From NCBI RefSeq assembly GCF_025252405.1, contig NZ_CP104307.1, positions 3,534,001 through 3,598,000 of the forward strand: a DNA stretch of 64,000 nucleotides. Reading direction: 5' to 3'. Source of the DNA: Flavobacterium sp. TR2. GTDB lineage: Bacteria > Bacteroidota > Bacteroidia > Flavobacteriales > Flavobacteriaceae. How positions within the stretch are numbered: position 1 is the first letter of the stretch; each line of letters begins with the position of its first letter. A program made the translations under genes and the position numbers. Positions 43,134 through 51,689 of this stretch are shown in pieces. Below the pieces are notes generated by a model, which did not search any database, had not been told where the DNA came from, and was given only the letters and a program-made list of their open reading frames with translations.

Positions 43134-45110
43134 TTAATATTTTAATAAATCTTTCAAGGACTCTTCAAACCTATTCTTAGGCAAAAACTGATCTTCGAGC
43201 GCTTTTGTAAACGGAATTGGAGAATCTAAACTTGCCACGCGTTTTACTGGGGCATCCAGATATTCAAAGCAATTTTCCATAATTAAAGCTGAAATATCAC
43301 TTGCGATTCCGCCAAACATAGTGTCTTCTTGATAGATTATGGCTTTTCCTGTTTTTTTAACTGAAGTAAAAATAGTTTCGGTATCCAAAGGCTGTAAAGT
43401 TCTTAAATCGATTAAATCTGCATCGATTTCCGGATGTTTGGCTAAAGTATCTAAAGCCCAATGAACAGGAGCTCCAAACGATATAATAGTTACCGATTTT
43501 CCTTCTTTAACCAAAGCTGCTTTACCTAAAGGAATGGTATAATAGTCTTTCGGAACATCTTGATAAATACTGCGATACAATAATTTATGTTCGAAGAATA
43601 AAACTGGATTCGGATCATTGATTGCAGTATTCAAAAGTCCTTTTGCGTCATACGGAAATGCAGGATATACCACTTTTAAGCCAGGAGTTTTGGTAAACCA
43701 AGCTTCATTGGTCTGCGAATGAAATGGTCCTGCCTGCGTTCCGCCCCCGCAAGGCATACGAATGACAACATCGGCCTTTTCGCCCCAGCGGTAATGAGAT
43801 TTTGCCAAAAGATTTACAATCGGATTAAATCCAGTCGAAACAAAATCAGCAAATTGCATTTCTACAATCGCTTTATAGCCATTTATAGAAAGTCCCATTC
43901 CTGTCGAAATTACAGCACTTTCGCAGATTGGCGTATTACGAATTCTGTCTTTTCCGAAAACATCCACAAAATTGTCTGTAATTTTAAAAGCTCCACCATA
44001 TTCAGCAATATCCTGTCCCATGATGACAAGGTTTTTATGGCGCCACATCGATTGCTCCAAACTATTTCGGATAGCGTCTATAAAACGAATATTTTCTAAT
44101 TCTGTGCCTGGGCTATATTCTTCATATTGAAACTCTTCGTAGACATCATCTAATTCTCCGCTATAAGTTGGTTCTATTTCCGGTTCGGCATTGGCTATAG
44201 CCCAATTTTCGTCAATTTCAGCTTTAATTTCTGCATGAAATTGCTCGTCTAATTCTGGAGTTAGAATTCCGTTTTCGGTCAAATATTTTCTGTAGTTCGT
44301 AACAGGATCTCTCAACTCCCATTGATCCATTAAATCCTGAGGAACATATTTAGTGCCGCTTGCCTCTTCGTGCCCGCGCATTCTGAAAGTTTTAAATTCC
44401 AACAAAATAGGACGTGGATTTTCCTGCATTTCTTTCTTTAGTTGAGACAGTTTATTGTAAATCTCTACAATATTATTTCCGTCAATAATCCAACTTTCAA
44501 TTCCGTAGCCAATTCCTTTATCGGCAAGATTTTCACACGCATATTGCTCGTTGGTAGGTGTAGAAAGTCCGTAGCCATTATTTTCGATGACAAACATGAC
44601 AGGTAGCTTCCAAACCGCTGCAATATTTAAAGCTTCATGAAAATCACCTTCGCTTGTGGCGCCTTCACCGGTAAAAACTGCGGTTATTTTTTTATTGTCT
44701 TGAAGTTTATTTGCAAGAGCAATTCCGTCAGCAATTCCAAGTTGCGGACCAAGATGCGAAATCATTCCAATAATATTATATTCCTGTGTCCCAAAGTGAA
44801 AACTTCTGTCCCGTCCTTTAGTAAAACCATCAGCTTTTCCCTGCCATTGCGAAAACAGCCGATGAAGGGGGATTTCTCTCGTTGTAAACACACCTAGATT
44901 TCGGTGCATTGGAAGTATATATTCTGACTGATCTAAAACGGCAGTAACTCCAACGGCAATAGCTTCTTGCCCAATTCCAGAAAACCATTTGGAAACTTTT
45001 CCCTGCCGAATTAAGATGAGCATCTTTTCTTCGATCAGTCTGGGTTTTAATATTTTCTTGTATAAATCTAATAATTGCGCGTCAGTCAGGTTTTGGCGAT
45101 AAAAAAGCAT
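43134..45110 (-). CDS. Fused alpha/beta E1 component of a 2-oxoacid dehydrogenase
   Basis: 658 residues. Residues 1 to about 320 are the E1 alpha part with the ThDP motif GEGATSEGDFHEALNIAA...NNGYG; residues from about 335 on are the E1 beta part (RFIDAIRNSLEQSMWRHKNLVIMGQDIAEYGG) ending in transketolase C domain. Fusion of both subunits is common in Bacteroidota. The alpha part with RGHEEASGTKY resembles branched-chain (bkdAB) rather than pyruvate enzymes. E2 and E3 genes are not nearby, so it relies on subunits encoded elsewhere. Confidence 0.92.
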   Translation of the reverse strand: MLFYRQNLTDAQLLDLYKKILKPRLIEEKMLILIRQGKVSKWFSGIGQEAIAVGVTAVLDQSEYILPMHRNLGVFTTREIPLHRLFSQWQGKADGFTKGRDRSFHFGTQEYNIIGMISHLGPQLGIADGIALANKLQDNKKITAVFTGEGATSEGDFHEALNIAAVWKLPVMFVIENNGYGLSTPTNEQYACENLADKGIGYGIESWIIDGNNIVEIYNKLSQLKKEMQENPRPILLEFKTFRMRGHEEASGTKYVPQDLMDQWELRDPVTNYRKYLTENGILTPELDEQFHAEIKAEIDENWAIANAEPEIEPTYSGELDDVYEEFQYEEYSPGTELENIRFIDAIRNSLEQSMWRHKNLVIMGQDIAEYGGAFKITDNFVDVFGKDRIRNTPICESAVISTGMGLSINGYKAIVEMQFADFVSTGFNPIVNLLAKSHYRWGEKADVVIRMPCGGGTQAGPFHSQTNEAWFTKTPGLKVVYPAFPYDAKGLLNTAINDPNPVLFFEHKLLYRSIYQDVPKDYYTIPLGKAALVKEGKSVTIISFGAPVHWALDTLAKHPEIDADLIDLRTLQPLDTETIFTSVKKTGKAIIYQEDTMFGGIASDISALIMENCFEYLDAPVKRVASLDSPIPFTKALEDQFLPKNRFEESLKDLLKY

Positions 45111-45237
45111 GTAATTTTTAGTTTTAGGTGTTTCAAATATAACAATTTGTAGCTATTTTATTAAATTATGAAATAAAATTTTGAGCAGAAATTTGTTTTT
45201 AATGCCTGAGCTTAAGATTATTTTCTAAAATATTATC

Positions 45238-45245
45238 TACCTTTG
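45238..45245 (+). promoter_or_regulatory. -7 box of the dioxygenase gene
   Basis: TACCTTTG fits TAnnTTTG 53 bases before the ATG. A 7-bp hairpin (GAAAGGT...ACCTTTC, about 45252-45273) lies in the leader between box and gene. Confidence 0.6.
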
Positions 45246-45297
45246 TTAGCGAAAGGTATTTATGACACCTTTCTTCTTTAAATATAAAATGTAAAGT

Positions 45298-46248
45298 ATG
45301 CAAAACATTCCTAGTGTAGACTTACGTGATTTCCTTTCGGACGACCCGAAACGTAAACAAAAATTTGTAAATGAAATCGGCAGTGCATTTGAAAACATTG
45401 GCTTCGTAGCCTTAAAAGGTCATTTTCTGGATGATCAATTGGTAAACGAACTTTATGGTGAAATTAGAAACTTTTTCGCCTTGCCAATAGAAACTAAGCA
45501 TAATTATGAAATTCCTGGAATTGGCGGACAAAGAGGTTATGTATCTTTTGGTAAAGAACATGCTAAAGGACGCAAAGAAGGAGATTTGAAAGAATTTTGG
45601 CATTTTGGCCAATACGTTGACAAAGATTCAAGATGGGCTTCTGAATACCCAGACAATGTTGAAGTTAAAGAATTACCACGTTTTAACGCAGTTGGTAAAG
45701 AAGCGTATCAAAAATTGGAAAAAACGGGTGTTTATGTTTTAAGAGCTTTAGCTTTACATTTAGGCCTTGATGAGTTTTATTTTGATGAATATGCAAAAGA
45801 AGGAAACTCTATTTTAAGACCAATCCATTACCCTCCTATTACTTCTGAGCCAGAAAACGCAATTCGCGCGGCAGCTCACGGAGATATCAATTTGATCACA
45901 TTATTGATGGGGGCTCAAGGTAAAGGATTGCAGGTTCAGAATCACAATGGCGATTGGATTGATGCTATTGCTGAAGACGACGAGTTGGTAATCAATGTTG
46001 GTGATATGTTGTCTAGACACACTAACAATAAGTTGAAATCTACAATTCATCAGGTGGTAAATCCGCCAAGAGAATTATGGGGAACTTCACGCTATTCAAT
46101 TCCGTTTTTCATGCACCCAGTAAGCGATATGCGTCTGGATTGCCTTGAAAACTGCATTGATGAAGAAAACCCAAAGAAATACGAAGATATTACAGCTGGA
46201 GAGTTCTTATACGAACGTTTAGTAGAATTAGGTTTAATTAAGAAATAA
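45298..46248 (+). CDS. 2-oxoglutarate/Fe(II) dioxygenase, isopenicillin N synthase family
   Basis: 316 residues. The N-terminal DIOX_N domain contains IPSVDLRDFLSDD and GFVALKGH. The iron triad is His194-x-Asp196 (AAHGDINLI) and His251 (STIHQVVNP); the co-substrate Arg/Ser motif is R265-Y-S267. All catalytic residues are present. The family covers many oxidations of small molecules; no substrate can be named. Stand-alone gene with its own promoter and terminator. Confidence 0.92.
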   Translation: MQNIPSVDLRDFLSDDPKRKQKFVNEIGSAFENIGFVALKGHFLDDQLVNELYGEIRNFFALPIETKHNYEIPGIGGQRGYVSFGKEHAKGRKEGDLKEFWHFGQYVDKDSRWASEYPDNVEVKELPRFNAVGKEAYQKLEKTGVYVLRALALHLGLDEFYFDEYAKEGNSILRPIHYPPITSEPENAIRAAAHGDINLITLLMGAQGKGLQVQNHNGDWIDAIAEDDELVINVGDMLSRHTNNKLKSTIHQVVNPPRELWGTSRYSIPFFMHPVSDMRLDCLENCIDEENPKKYEDITAGEFLYERLVELGLIKK

Positions 46249-46271
46249 ACTTAACTAATTTCCAAACATAA

Positions 46272-46311
46272 AATTCCAAATTCCAAGTTTTTCTTGGGGT
46301 TTGGAATTTAA
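46272..46311 (+). terminator. Hairpin after the dioxygenase gene (TTCCAAAT family)
   Basis: AATTCCAAATTCCAAG pairs with CTTGGGGTTTGGAATT with few mismatches, then a T-rich stretch. The same TTCCAAATTCC motif is present at 34692-34704 and 8125-8140. Confidence 0.7.
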
Positions 46312-46359
46312 TTTTTAAATATCTTTATGCTTGAAAATTTATTTTTAGAATAAAAGAAT

Positions 46360-46692
46360 ATGGACTTAAAAGATCAATTAAAGAATCTATTTCCAGATCA
46401 TGTTGAAACAAATGAACCTGAACAGGTTGAAGAACAAGAACACGTTCTTTATGTTCAGAAAGAACCTATGATTTGCAAATTTGAAAAAAGAAAAGGAAAA
46501 CCAACCACCATTATTGAAGGTTATGAAGGTTCTGACGAAGATTTTAAAATCTTAGCCAAAGAAATCAAAACCAAATTAAGCGTTGGCGGAACTTTTAAAG
46601 ACGATTCGATTATAATTCAAGGCGATTACCGAGATAAAATAATGGCAATCTTAAAAGAAAAAGGATTCAAAACCAAACGTGTAGGAGGGTAA
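46360..46692 (+). CDS. SUI1/eIF1-family translation factor homologue (YciH-like)
   Basis: 110 residues. The C-terminal SUI1 domain has the pattern RKGKPTTIIEGYEGSDEDFKILAKEIKTKLSVGG then DSIIIQGDYRDKIMAILKEKGF. The N-terminal 40 residues are acidic and variable. Bacterial homologues (E. coli YciH) affect initiation fidelity. No neighbours suggest a specific role. Confidence 0.92.
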   Translation: MDLKDQLKNLFPDHVETNEPEQVEEQEHVLYVQKEPMICKFEKRKGKPTTIIEGYEGSDEDFKILAKEIKTKLSVGGTFKDDSIIIQGDYRDKIMAILKEKGFKTKRVGG

Positions 46693-46693
46693 A

Positions 46694-46795
46694 AAGTTTC
46701 AAGTTTCATGTTTCAAGTTTTTCTAATAACACGAAACACGAAACATGAAACATGAAACATGAAACATGAAACATGAAACTTGAAACTTGAAACAA
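46694..46795. repeat. TGAAACA tandem repeat with inverted left arm
   Basis: About seven consecutive 7-bp units (ATGAAAC/TTGAAAC, 46743-46793) are preceded by complementary GTTTCAAGTTTCATGTTTCAAG (46696-46717), so the insert can fold as a hairpin. It extends into the apparent start of the next frame, which is why I use a later ATG for that gene. Confidence 0.8.
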
Positions 46796-46836
46796 AAACC
46801 TTAGCATCTCAGAAACTTAGCAACTATAAAAAAAAT

Positions 46837-47706
46837 ATGATACAATCCTCAGAATTGATATTAAACCCAGACGGAAGCGTTTACCACTTAAATCTTCGTC
46901 CTGAGCATATAGCACACGACATTATTTTTGTTGGTGACCAGAACAGAGTAGAAAAAATCACTCAATTTTTTGATTCAATCGAGCATTCTGCTCAAAAAAG
47001 AGAATTCAAAACCCAAACCGGTATTTACAAAGGCAAAAGAATTTCTGTGGTTTCTACAGGAATTGGCCCTGATAATATTGATATTGTACTAAACGAATTG
47101 GATGCTTTAGTAAATATCGATTTAAAAACACGCCAGCCAAAAGAGAAACTGACTTCTTTAAACATTATCAGAATTGGAACTTCGGGTTCTTTGCAGGAAG
47201 ATATTCCAGTAGACAGTTTTGTAATGTCTAAGTTTGGTTTAGGTTTGGATAATATGCTTCGCTCCTATTTAATTGATGACGTTTCAATTACGGAAATTGA
47301 AGACGCATTTGTAGCGCACACCAATTGGGATCCTAAAAAAGGAAAGCCTTACGTAACACAATGTTCTGAAAAATTAGAAAAATTAATCGAATCTGATCGA
47401 ATTTTTAAAGGAATTACTGCAACAGCTGGAGGATTCTACGGACCGCAAGGAAGAGTTTTACGATTGAATATTCAAGATGAGCAACTGAATAATAAAATGG
47501 ATAATTTTAGTTTTGATGGAACTAAAATCACTAATTTAGAAATGGAAACCGCAGCAATCTACGGGCTTTCGGCTCTTTTAGGACACAATGCTTTATCGTT
47601 AAACGCTATTATTGCCAACCGTGCTTCTGGAACTTTCAGTGCAGATCCGTACAAAGCTGTTGATGAATTGATTGCTTATACATTGAATAAATTGGCAGGT
47701 AATTAA
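46837..47706 (+). CDS. Nucleoside phosphorylase (uridine phosphorylase-like)
   Basis: 289 residues from the ATG at 46837; the earlier in-frame ATG at 46780 would translate the simple repeat. The protein follows the PNP/UDP phosphorylase pattern: HIAHDIIFVGDQNRVEKI, then VVSTGIGPDNIDIVLNELDAL, LNIIRIGTSGSLQEDIP and the nucleoside-binding NLEMETAAIYGL. Reversible phosphorolysis of a nucleoside in salvage; pyrimidine or purine specificity is not decided by sight. Followed by a run of small genes on the same strand. Confidence 0.92.
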   Translation: MIQSSELILNPDGSVYHLNLRPEHIAHDIIFVGDQNRVEKITQFFDSIEHSAQKREFKTQTGIYKGKRISVVSTGIGPDNIDIVLNELDALVNIDLKTRQPKEKLTSLNIIRIGTSGSLQEDIPVDSFVMSKFGLGLDNMLRSYLIDDVSITEIEDAFVAHTNWDPKKGKPYVTQCSEKLEKLIESDRIFKGITATAGGFYGPQGRVLRLNIQDEQLNNKMDNFSFDGTKITNLEMETAAIYGLSALLGHNALSLNAIIANRASGTFSADPYKAVDELIAYTLNKLAGN

Positions 47707-47717
47707 TCAGATCATTT

Positions 47718-48158
47718 ATGCAAAACGCGATTCTTAAATTTGAGCAATTATTAAACGAGAATGTCAATTATATTCCGACAATAAATAATGAAGTTTTAGA
47801 AGTTAAAAATCCTGGGAAATGGTCTAAAAAAGAGATTTTAGGACATTTGGTAGATTCTGCTGTTCACAATCTGGTTCGTTTTACAGAGATTAATTATGCA
47901 GAAAAACCATATCGCCACAGACCATATAATCAAATGGATTTAGTAAATTTAAATCAGTATCAGGAAATAGACATTCAGGAACTGACGCAGTTATGGTTTA
48001 CAATAAACAGGCAGATGGTTCGACTGATGAAGTCTGTTGATGAAAAAGCCTTGGATTATAAAATCATTTTGGCCGACGAATCTGAAATTGATTTGAGGTT
48101 TTTAATGACCGATTACGTGGAGCATTTAGAACATCATATTAATCAAATAAGAGCGTAA
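47718..48158 (+). CDS. DinB-family protein
   Basis: 146 residues in the four-helix-bundle DinB/YfiT pattern. Potential metal histidines appear in EILGHLVDSAVHNLVRF and the C-terminal EHLEHHINQIRA. Such proteins often act as thiol-dependent S-transferases or have unknown function. It lies 11 bases after the nucleoside phosphorylase gene and 3 bases before the VOC gene, in an apparent operon. Confidence 0.88.
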   Translation: MQNAILKFEQLLNENVNYIPTINNEVLEVKNPGKWSKKEILGHLVDSAVHNLVRFTEINYAEKPYRHRPYNQMDLVNLNQYQEIDIQELTQLWFTINRQMVRLMKSVDEKALDYKIILADESEIDLRFLMTDYVEHLEHHINQIRA

Positions 48159-48161
48159 ATT

Positions 48162-48554
48162 ATGTTTTTGAGAGTGGCCAGACATACGAATGATTTAGAA
48201 AGAATTGAAAATTTCTATGTTGATGTGCTCGAATTTAAACGCTTGGGCGGATTTGAACATCACAATAATTATGATGGCGTTTTTATCGGTAAACCTGGTT
48301 TAGACTGGCATTTTGAGTTTACTCAATCTGATGTTAAAGCCAAGCATACTTTTGATGAAGACGATGTTATGGTCTTATACCCCAAAACTATTGCAGATTA
48401 CGATAAATTAGTGAATAAATTAACGCAGCATAATATTGCAGTCATACCATCGCTGAATCCTTTTTGGAACGAAAACGGAAAAATGATTCAGGATCCAGAT
48501 GGCTATAGAATCGTGATATCTCCTTTGAAAGCTGTAATAAGCGAAATAGAATAA
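48162..48554 (+). CDS. VOC-family (glyoxalase-like) protein
   Basis: 130 residues, one vicinal-oxygen-chelate unit: MFLRVARHTNDLERIENFYVDVLEFKRLGGFE at the start and PDGYRIVISPL at the end. Metal-ligand type residues (His8, Glu late) are present. No substrate can be proposed. Its last base is the first of the following DUF4265-like gene (ATAATGG overlap), so they are co-translated. Confidence 0.88.
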   Translation: MFLRVARHTNDLERIENFYVDVLEFKRLGGFEHHNNYDGVFIGKPGLDWHFEFTQSDVKAKHTFDEDDVMVLYPKTIADYDKLVNKLTQHNIAVIPSLNPFWNENGKMIQDPDGYRIVISPLKAVISEIE

Positions 48555-49030
48555 TGGAACAAGAAACTCATAAAAAAATATTATTTAAATACTATAGTGA
48601 TTATCTGGACGAAGTAGTATCTGAAACGATGTGGGCAGAAATTATTGATCTGGAAAAAGGTCTTTTCAAACTTGATAACATTCCTTTTTTTGGGCCTTTA
48701 ATTGCTACAGACGACATTTTTTATGCAGAATATGATGAAGATGAAGAGCGTTTTATGCATCGAAAAACGATTCAGAATTCAGGAAATTCGATCATTCAGG
48801 TTGCTGTTTTGGAAAAAGGTTTTGATAAAGAAATTATCCGAGAAAAACTAAAAGCGCTCAATTGTTTATCTGAAGGATTGAATGAAACTTTTTTTGCCGC
48901 AGAAATAGCCAAAGATGTTGATTATTCTTTGGTGAGAAGCCTTCTGAATGAATATGAATCTCAAGAAATTATCGAATTTGCTGAGCCTTGCCTATCAGAA
49001 AAACACAGAGCAGATTTATTAAAAAACTAA
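48554..49030 (+). CDS. DUF4265-like protein
   Basis: 158 residues. The pattern VVSETMWAEIIDLEKGLFKLDNIPFFGPLIATDDIFYAEYDEDE is that of DUF4265 proteins, small cytoplasmic proteins of unknown role. It overlaps the VOC gene by one base and is about 66 bases before the substrate-binding-like gene. Confidence 0.8.
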   Translation: MEQETHKKILFKYYSDYLDEVVSETMWAEIIDLEKGLFKLDNIPFFGPLIATDDIFYAEYDEDEERFMHRKTIQNSGNSIIQVAVLEKGFDKEIIREKLKALNCLSEGLNETFFAAEIAKDVDYSLVRSLLNEYESQEIIEFAEPCLSEKHRADLLKN

Positions 49031-49096
49031 AAAAACCAAATTTAACCATAAGATTACGCATACCATACCAAGCAACTTAACTTAAACTTAAAATAA

Positions 49097-49948
49097 ATGA
49101 AAACTGTCAAAATTGCAGGTGTTCCGGAACACTTCAATTTGCCGTGGCATCTATGCATTGAAAACGGCGAATTTGAAGAAGAGAACATCGACTTACAATG
49201 GACAAATGTTCCCGAAGGAACCGGGAAAATGTGTCAAATGCTTCGTGACGGAGAAACAGATTTGGCTGTTATTCTAACCGAAGGAATTCTAAAAGATATC
49301 GCAGCCGGAAATCCGAGCAAAATTGTGCAGATTTATGTGCAGTCTCCTCTGATATGGGGAATTCACGTTGATGCAAAATCAGATTTTCAAACGCTGAAAG
49401 ATCTAAAGAACAAAAAAGCGGCAATTTCGAGAGTGGGTTCAGGATCTCAATTAATGGCTTATGTGAATGCCAATGAGCAAGGCTGGGAAATGGATGATCT
49501 TGAATTTGAAATCGTAAATACAATTGATGGAGCTGTTGATGCTTTGACCAATAAAAAAGCCGATTATTTTATGTGGGAACGTTTTATGACGAAACCTCTT
49601 GTAGATAAAGGCGTTTTCAGACGTATTGACGACTGTCCAACTCCTTGGCCATCATTTATTATTGTCGTTCGTGACGAATTCTTAAAAAAGAATGCTAAAA
49701 CCGTAGAAACGATCCTTAAAATCATCAACAAAACAACTGTTGATTTTAAAGAGATTCCAGAAATAGACAAGAAACTATCTAAACTGTTTAATCAAAAAGC
49801 AGAAGATATTAAAGAATGGCTGAAATTGACCCAGTGGTCTCAGAAAAACCTGACTGAAAAGTCTTTTAATAAAATTCAAAATCAATTATTTGATCTGGGA
49901 ATTATTGATAAAAAAAGTATTTTTGTAGAAACCGTAAAAGCATTGTAG
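49097..49948 (+). CDS. Substrate-binding-like protein (SsuA/NMT1/THI5 fold) without a signal peptide
   Basis: 283 residues. The fold pattern is that of periplasmic nitrate/sulfonate/thiamine-precursor binding proteins: VKIAGVPEHFNLPWHLCIENGEFEEENIDLQW, then LKDIAAGNPSKIVQIY, DLKNKKAAISRVGSGSQLM and KADYFMWERFMTKPLVDKG. It starts directly with the first beta strand and has no signal peptide or lipobox, and no ABC permease or ATPase is adjacent. It may be a cytoplasmic ligand-binding protein or an enzyme such as a THI5-like or MqnA-like one. Confidence 0.82.
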   Translation: MKTVKIAGVPEHFNLPWHLCIENGEFEEENIDLQWTNVPEGTGKMCQMLRDGETDLAVILTEGILKDIAAGNPSKIVQIYVQSPLIWGIHVDAKSDFQTLKDLKNKKAAISRVGSGSQLMAYVNANEQGWEMDDLEFEIVNTIDGAVDALTNKKADYFMWERFMTKPLVDKGVFRRIDDCPTPWPSFIIVVRDEFLKKNAKTVETILKIINKTTVDFKEIPEIDKKLSKLFNQKAEDIKEWLKLTQWSQKNLTEKSFNKIQNQLFDLGIIDKKSIFVETVKAL

Positions 49949-49967
49949 ATATTGCTTTTTGATTCGT

Positions 49968-50900
49968 ATGATGAAATTCCCTAAAATTGACTTGCCGCTA
50001 TTAAAATCTAAACTACAGGTGAAATCACCGTGGGACAGGATTATTATTTCGATTTTAAGTCTTTTAATCACAATTCCGATTTTCATCATACTGCATCAAA
50101 ACTTGATCGATCTAGAATGGGCATTCAATCTAGACCGCATATTTATATTTATTTTTGTTTTTGCAGCCATATTTTTTCTTCTGATGTATCTCAGAACGAT
50201 TATAATTCTTTGCGTTGCAGTTTATTTATTGATATTATTTTACGGCTCTGTAATTGGAAACTATGGTTTCAGCGAAATCTCAGAAGATTATAATTCGATG
50301 ATTTACACCATGTCCGACAATCCGTATCCGCAGGATATTATTGTGGCCAAACTGCTTCCATTTCCAAATAAATCAAAGATTATCAATGCTATAGAGTACC
50401 AGAACCCAAAAGTGCGAAATTTTGCTATTATGGCAACAACCAAGCATTTTAAAGGAATTCGCGGCTATTCAGATTATCGAACTATAATTCAGTGTTTTGC
50501 TGTTTTTAAAGAAATAAACAGCAGATGGAATTATGTAAACGATCCAAAAGAAGGTGATTATATTGCAACCGCCAGCGAATCTCTAGAATATTTCTCTGGC
50601 GATTGCGATGATCACTCTATTTTGATGGCTGCTGCTGTGCGCTCCATCGGCGGAACTCCACGCCTTATTCATACCAAAGGGCATATTTATCCAGAAATTT
50701 TAATCGGTTCGATGATTGACTTGGAAAAAGTCAATTATTTAATTAAAAATGTGCTTTTTGCAAAAGAAAGCTACGGCAAAAAACTGCACTATCACATAGA
50801 TGAGCGCGGTCAGGTCTGGATGAATCTCGATTATACTGCAACATATCCTGGCGGTCCATTTATGTACGAAGAAATTTTGGGAGCTTTAACGCTTAATTAA
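49968..50900 (+). CDS. Transglutaminase-like membrane protein
   Basis: 310 residues from the ATG at 49968 (another ATG at 49971). Two to three N-terminal membrane helices (about residues 25-95) precede a soluble domain. The transglutaminase-like catalytic residues are Cys in YFSGDCDDHSILMAAAVRSIGG and His in IHTKGHIYPE; an Asp follows in MNLDYT. Could be a cysteine protease-like or peptide-handling enzyme at the membrane. It starts 20 bases after the binding-protein gene, likely in the same transcript. Confidence 0.82.
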   Translation: MMKFPKIDLPLLKSKLQVKSPWDRIIISILSLLITIPIFIILHQNLIDLEWAFNLDRIFIFIFVFAAIFFLLMYLRTIIILCVAVYLLILFYGSVIGNYGFSEISEDYNSMIYTMSDNPYPQDIIVAKLLPFPNKSKIINAIEYQNPKVRNFAIMATTKHFKGIRGYSDYRTIIQCFAVFKEINSRWNYVNDPKEGDYIATASESLEYFSGDCDDHSILMAAAVRSIGGTPRLIHTKGHIYPEILIGSMIDLEKVNYLIKNVLFAKESYGKKLHYHIDERGQVWMNLDYTATYPGGPFMYEEILGALTLN

Positions 50901-51116
50901 CGCGTTTTAAAAAGTTTCTTTTACTGATTTTCATGCTTAAAATAACTGATTTGTATATAGCTGATTATCAATAAAAGCCCCGAAAATAACGGTTTTTCAG
51001 ATTAAAAGCAATTCAATTTTAGAAGTAAAAAAAATCTTTATAAATATTTGATTTCGAATGTTTTAATGTTATTTTTTTTTGTAACTTTTTCCTGTTTAAC
51101 TTTTAATCACAAAATC

Positions 51117-51488
51117 ATGAAAAACTCTAAATTATTTACCCTCGTAATTGCCATTGCTGTCGTTGTATTAATTGTTTCATGCCATCTGAAAAGAGACAAG
51201 CTTGTGAATTCATGGAAAGTTACTGCTGTAGAACCGAAGGAAGCTGTTTCTGATTCTACAAAAAACGCGATTTTAGCCAATGGAATGCTAACTTTTACCG
51301 AAGATGGGCACGTAACAGGATATCTGCTTCGTGAAATCACCGACGGAACTTATGCGTTAACGCAAAAAGGAAAAAAACTTGTCATTAAAGACGAAGTTGG
51401 TACGCCATATGTTTGTGAAAGCACCATCACAGACGATAAATTAATTCTAGACACCAAAGAAGCCAAACTAACATTTGATAAAATTTAA
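51117..51488 (+). CDS. Small lipocalin-like lipoprotein
   Basis: 123 residues from the ATG at 51117; an upstream in-frame start at 51048 is less credible. Lipobox LIVSC near residue 22. The mature part has LVNSWKVTAVEPKEA..., MLTFTEDGHVTGYLL and LTQKGKKLVIKDEVG, the pattern of lipocalin-like DUF proteins in Bacteroidota. Function unknown. It ends at a terminator that overlaps the next gene's promoter. Confidence 0.78.
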   Translation: MKNSKLFTLVIAIAVVVLIVSCHLKRDKLVNSWKVTAVEPKEAVSDSTKNAILANGMLTFTEDGHVTGYLLREITDGTYALTQKGKKLVIKDEVGTPYVCESTITDDKLILDTKEAKLTFDKI

Positions 51489-51515
51489 GAATTAACATTT
51501 TAATTCAATTCAAAA

Positions 51516-51552
51516 ACCATTCGCTACACTAGTACTGAATGGTTTTTTGATT
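51516..51552 (+). terminator. Terminator after the lipocalin-like gene
   Basis: AAAAACCATTC pairs with GAATGGTTTTTT around a 13-base loop, followed by T's. Its 3' arm overlaps the -33 element of the ABC-F promoter. Confidence 0.85.
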
Positions 51553-51577
51553 TATAGAATTAAAATAAGTATCTTTG
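51547..51577 (+). promoter_or_regulatory. Promoter of the ABC-F gene
   Basis: TTG (51547-51549) and TATCTTTG (51570-51577) with 20 bases between them match the Bacteroidota promoter consensus well. The predicted leader is about 105 bases long and contains an imperfect hairpin (GCAACCA...TGGCTGC, about 51640-51660). Confidence 0.75.
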
Positions 51578-51689
51578 CACCTCTTTTAATAAGCACTGCT
51601 CTATGTGAAAAATAATTTCTTTCAGGAAAATTTAGCAAGCAACCACACCTAGTGGCTGCTAGAATATTTATCTATAAAAGAAAGGAATT

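Noticed and set aside
46743..46793. CRISPR array
   Set aside because: The units are 7 bp (ATGAAAC) without spacers, and no cas genes are near.
46780..46836. Earlier start for the nucleoside phosphorylase
   Set aside because: The extra residues are encoded by the TGAAACA simple repeat; the family alignment begins after the ATG at 46837.
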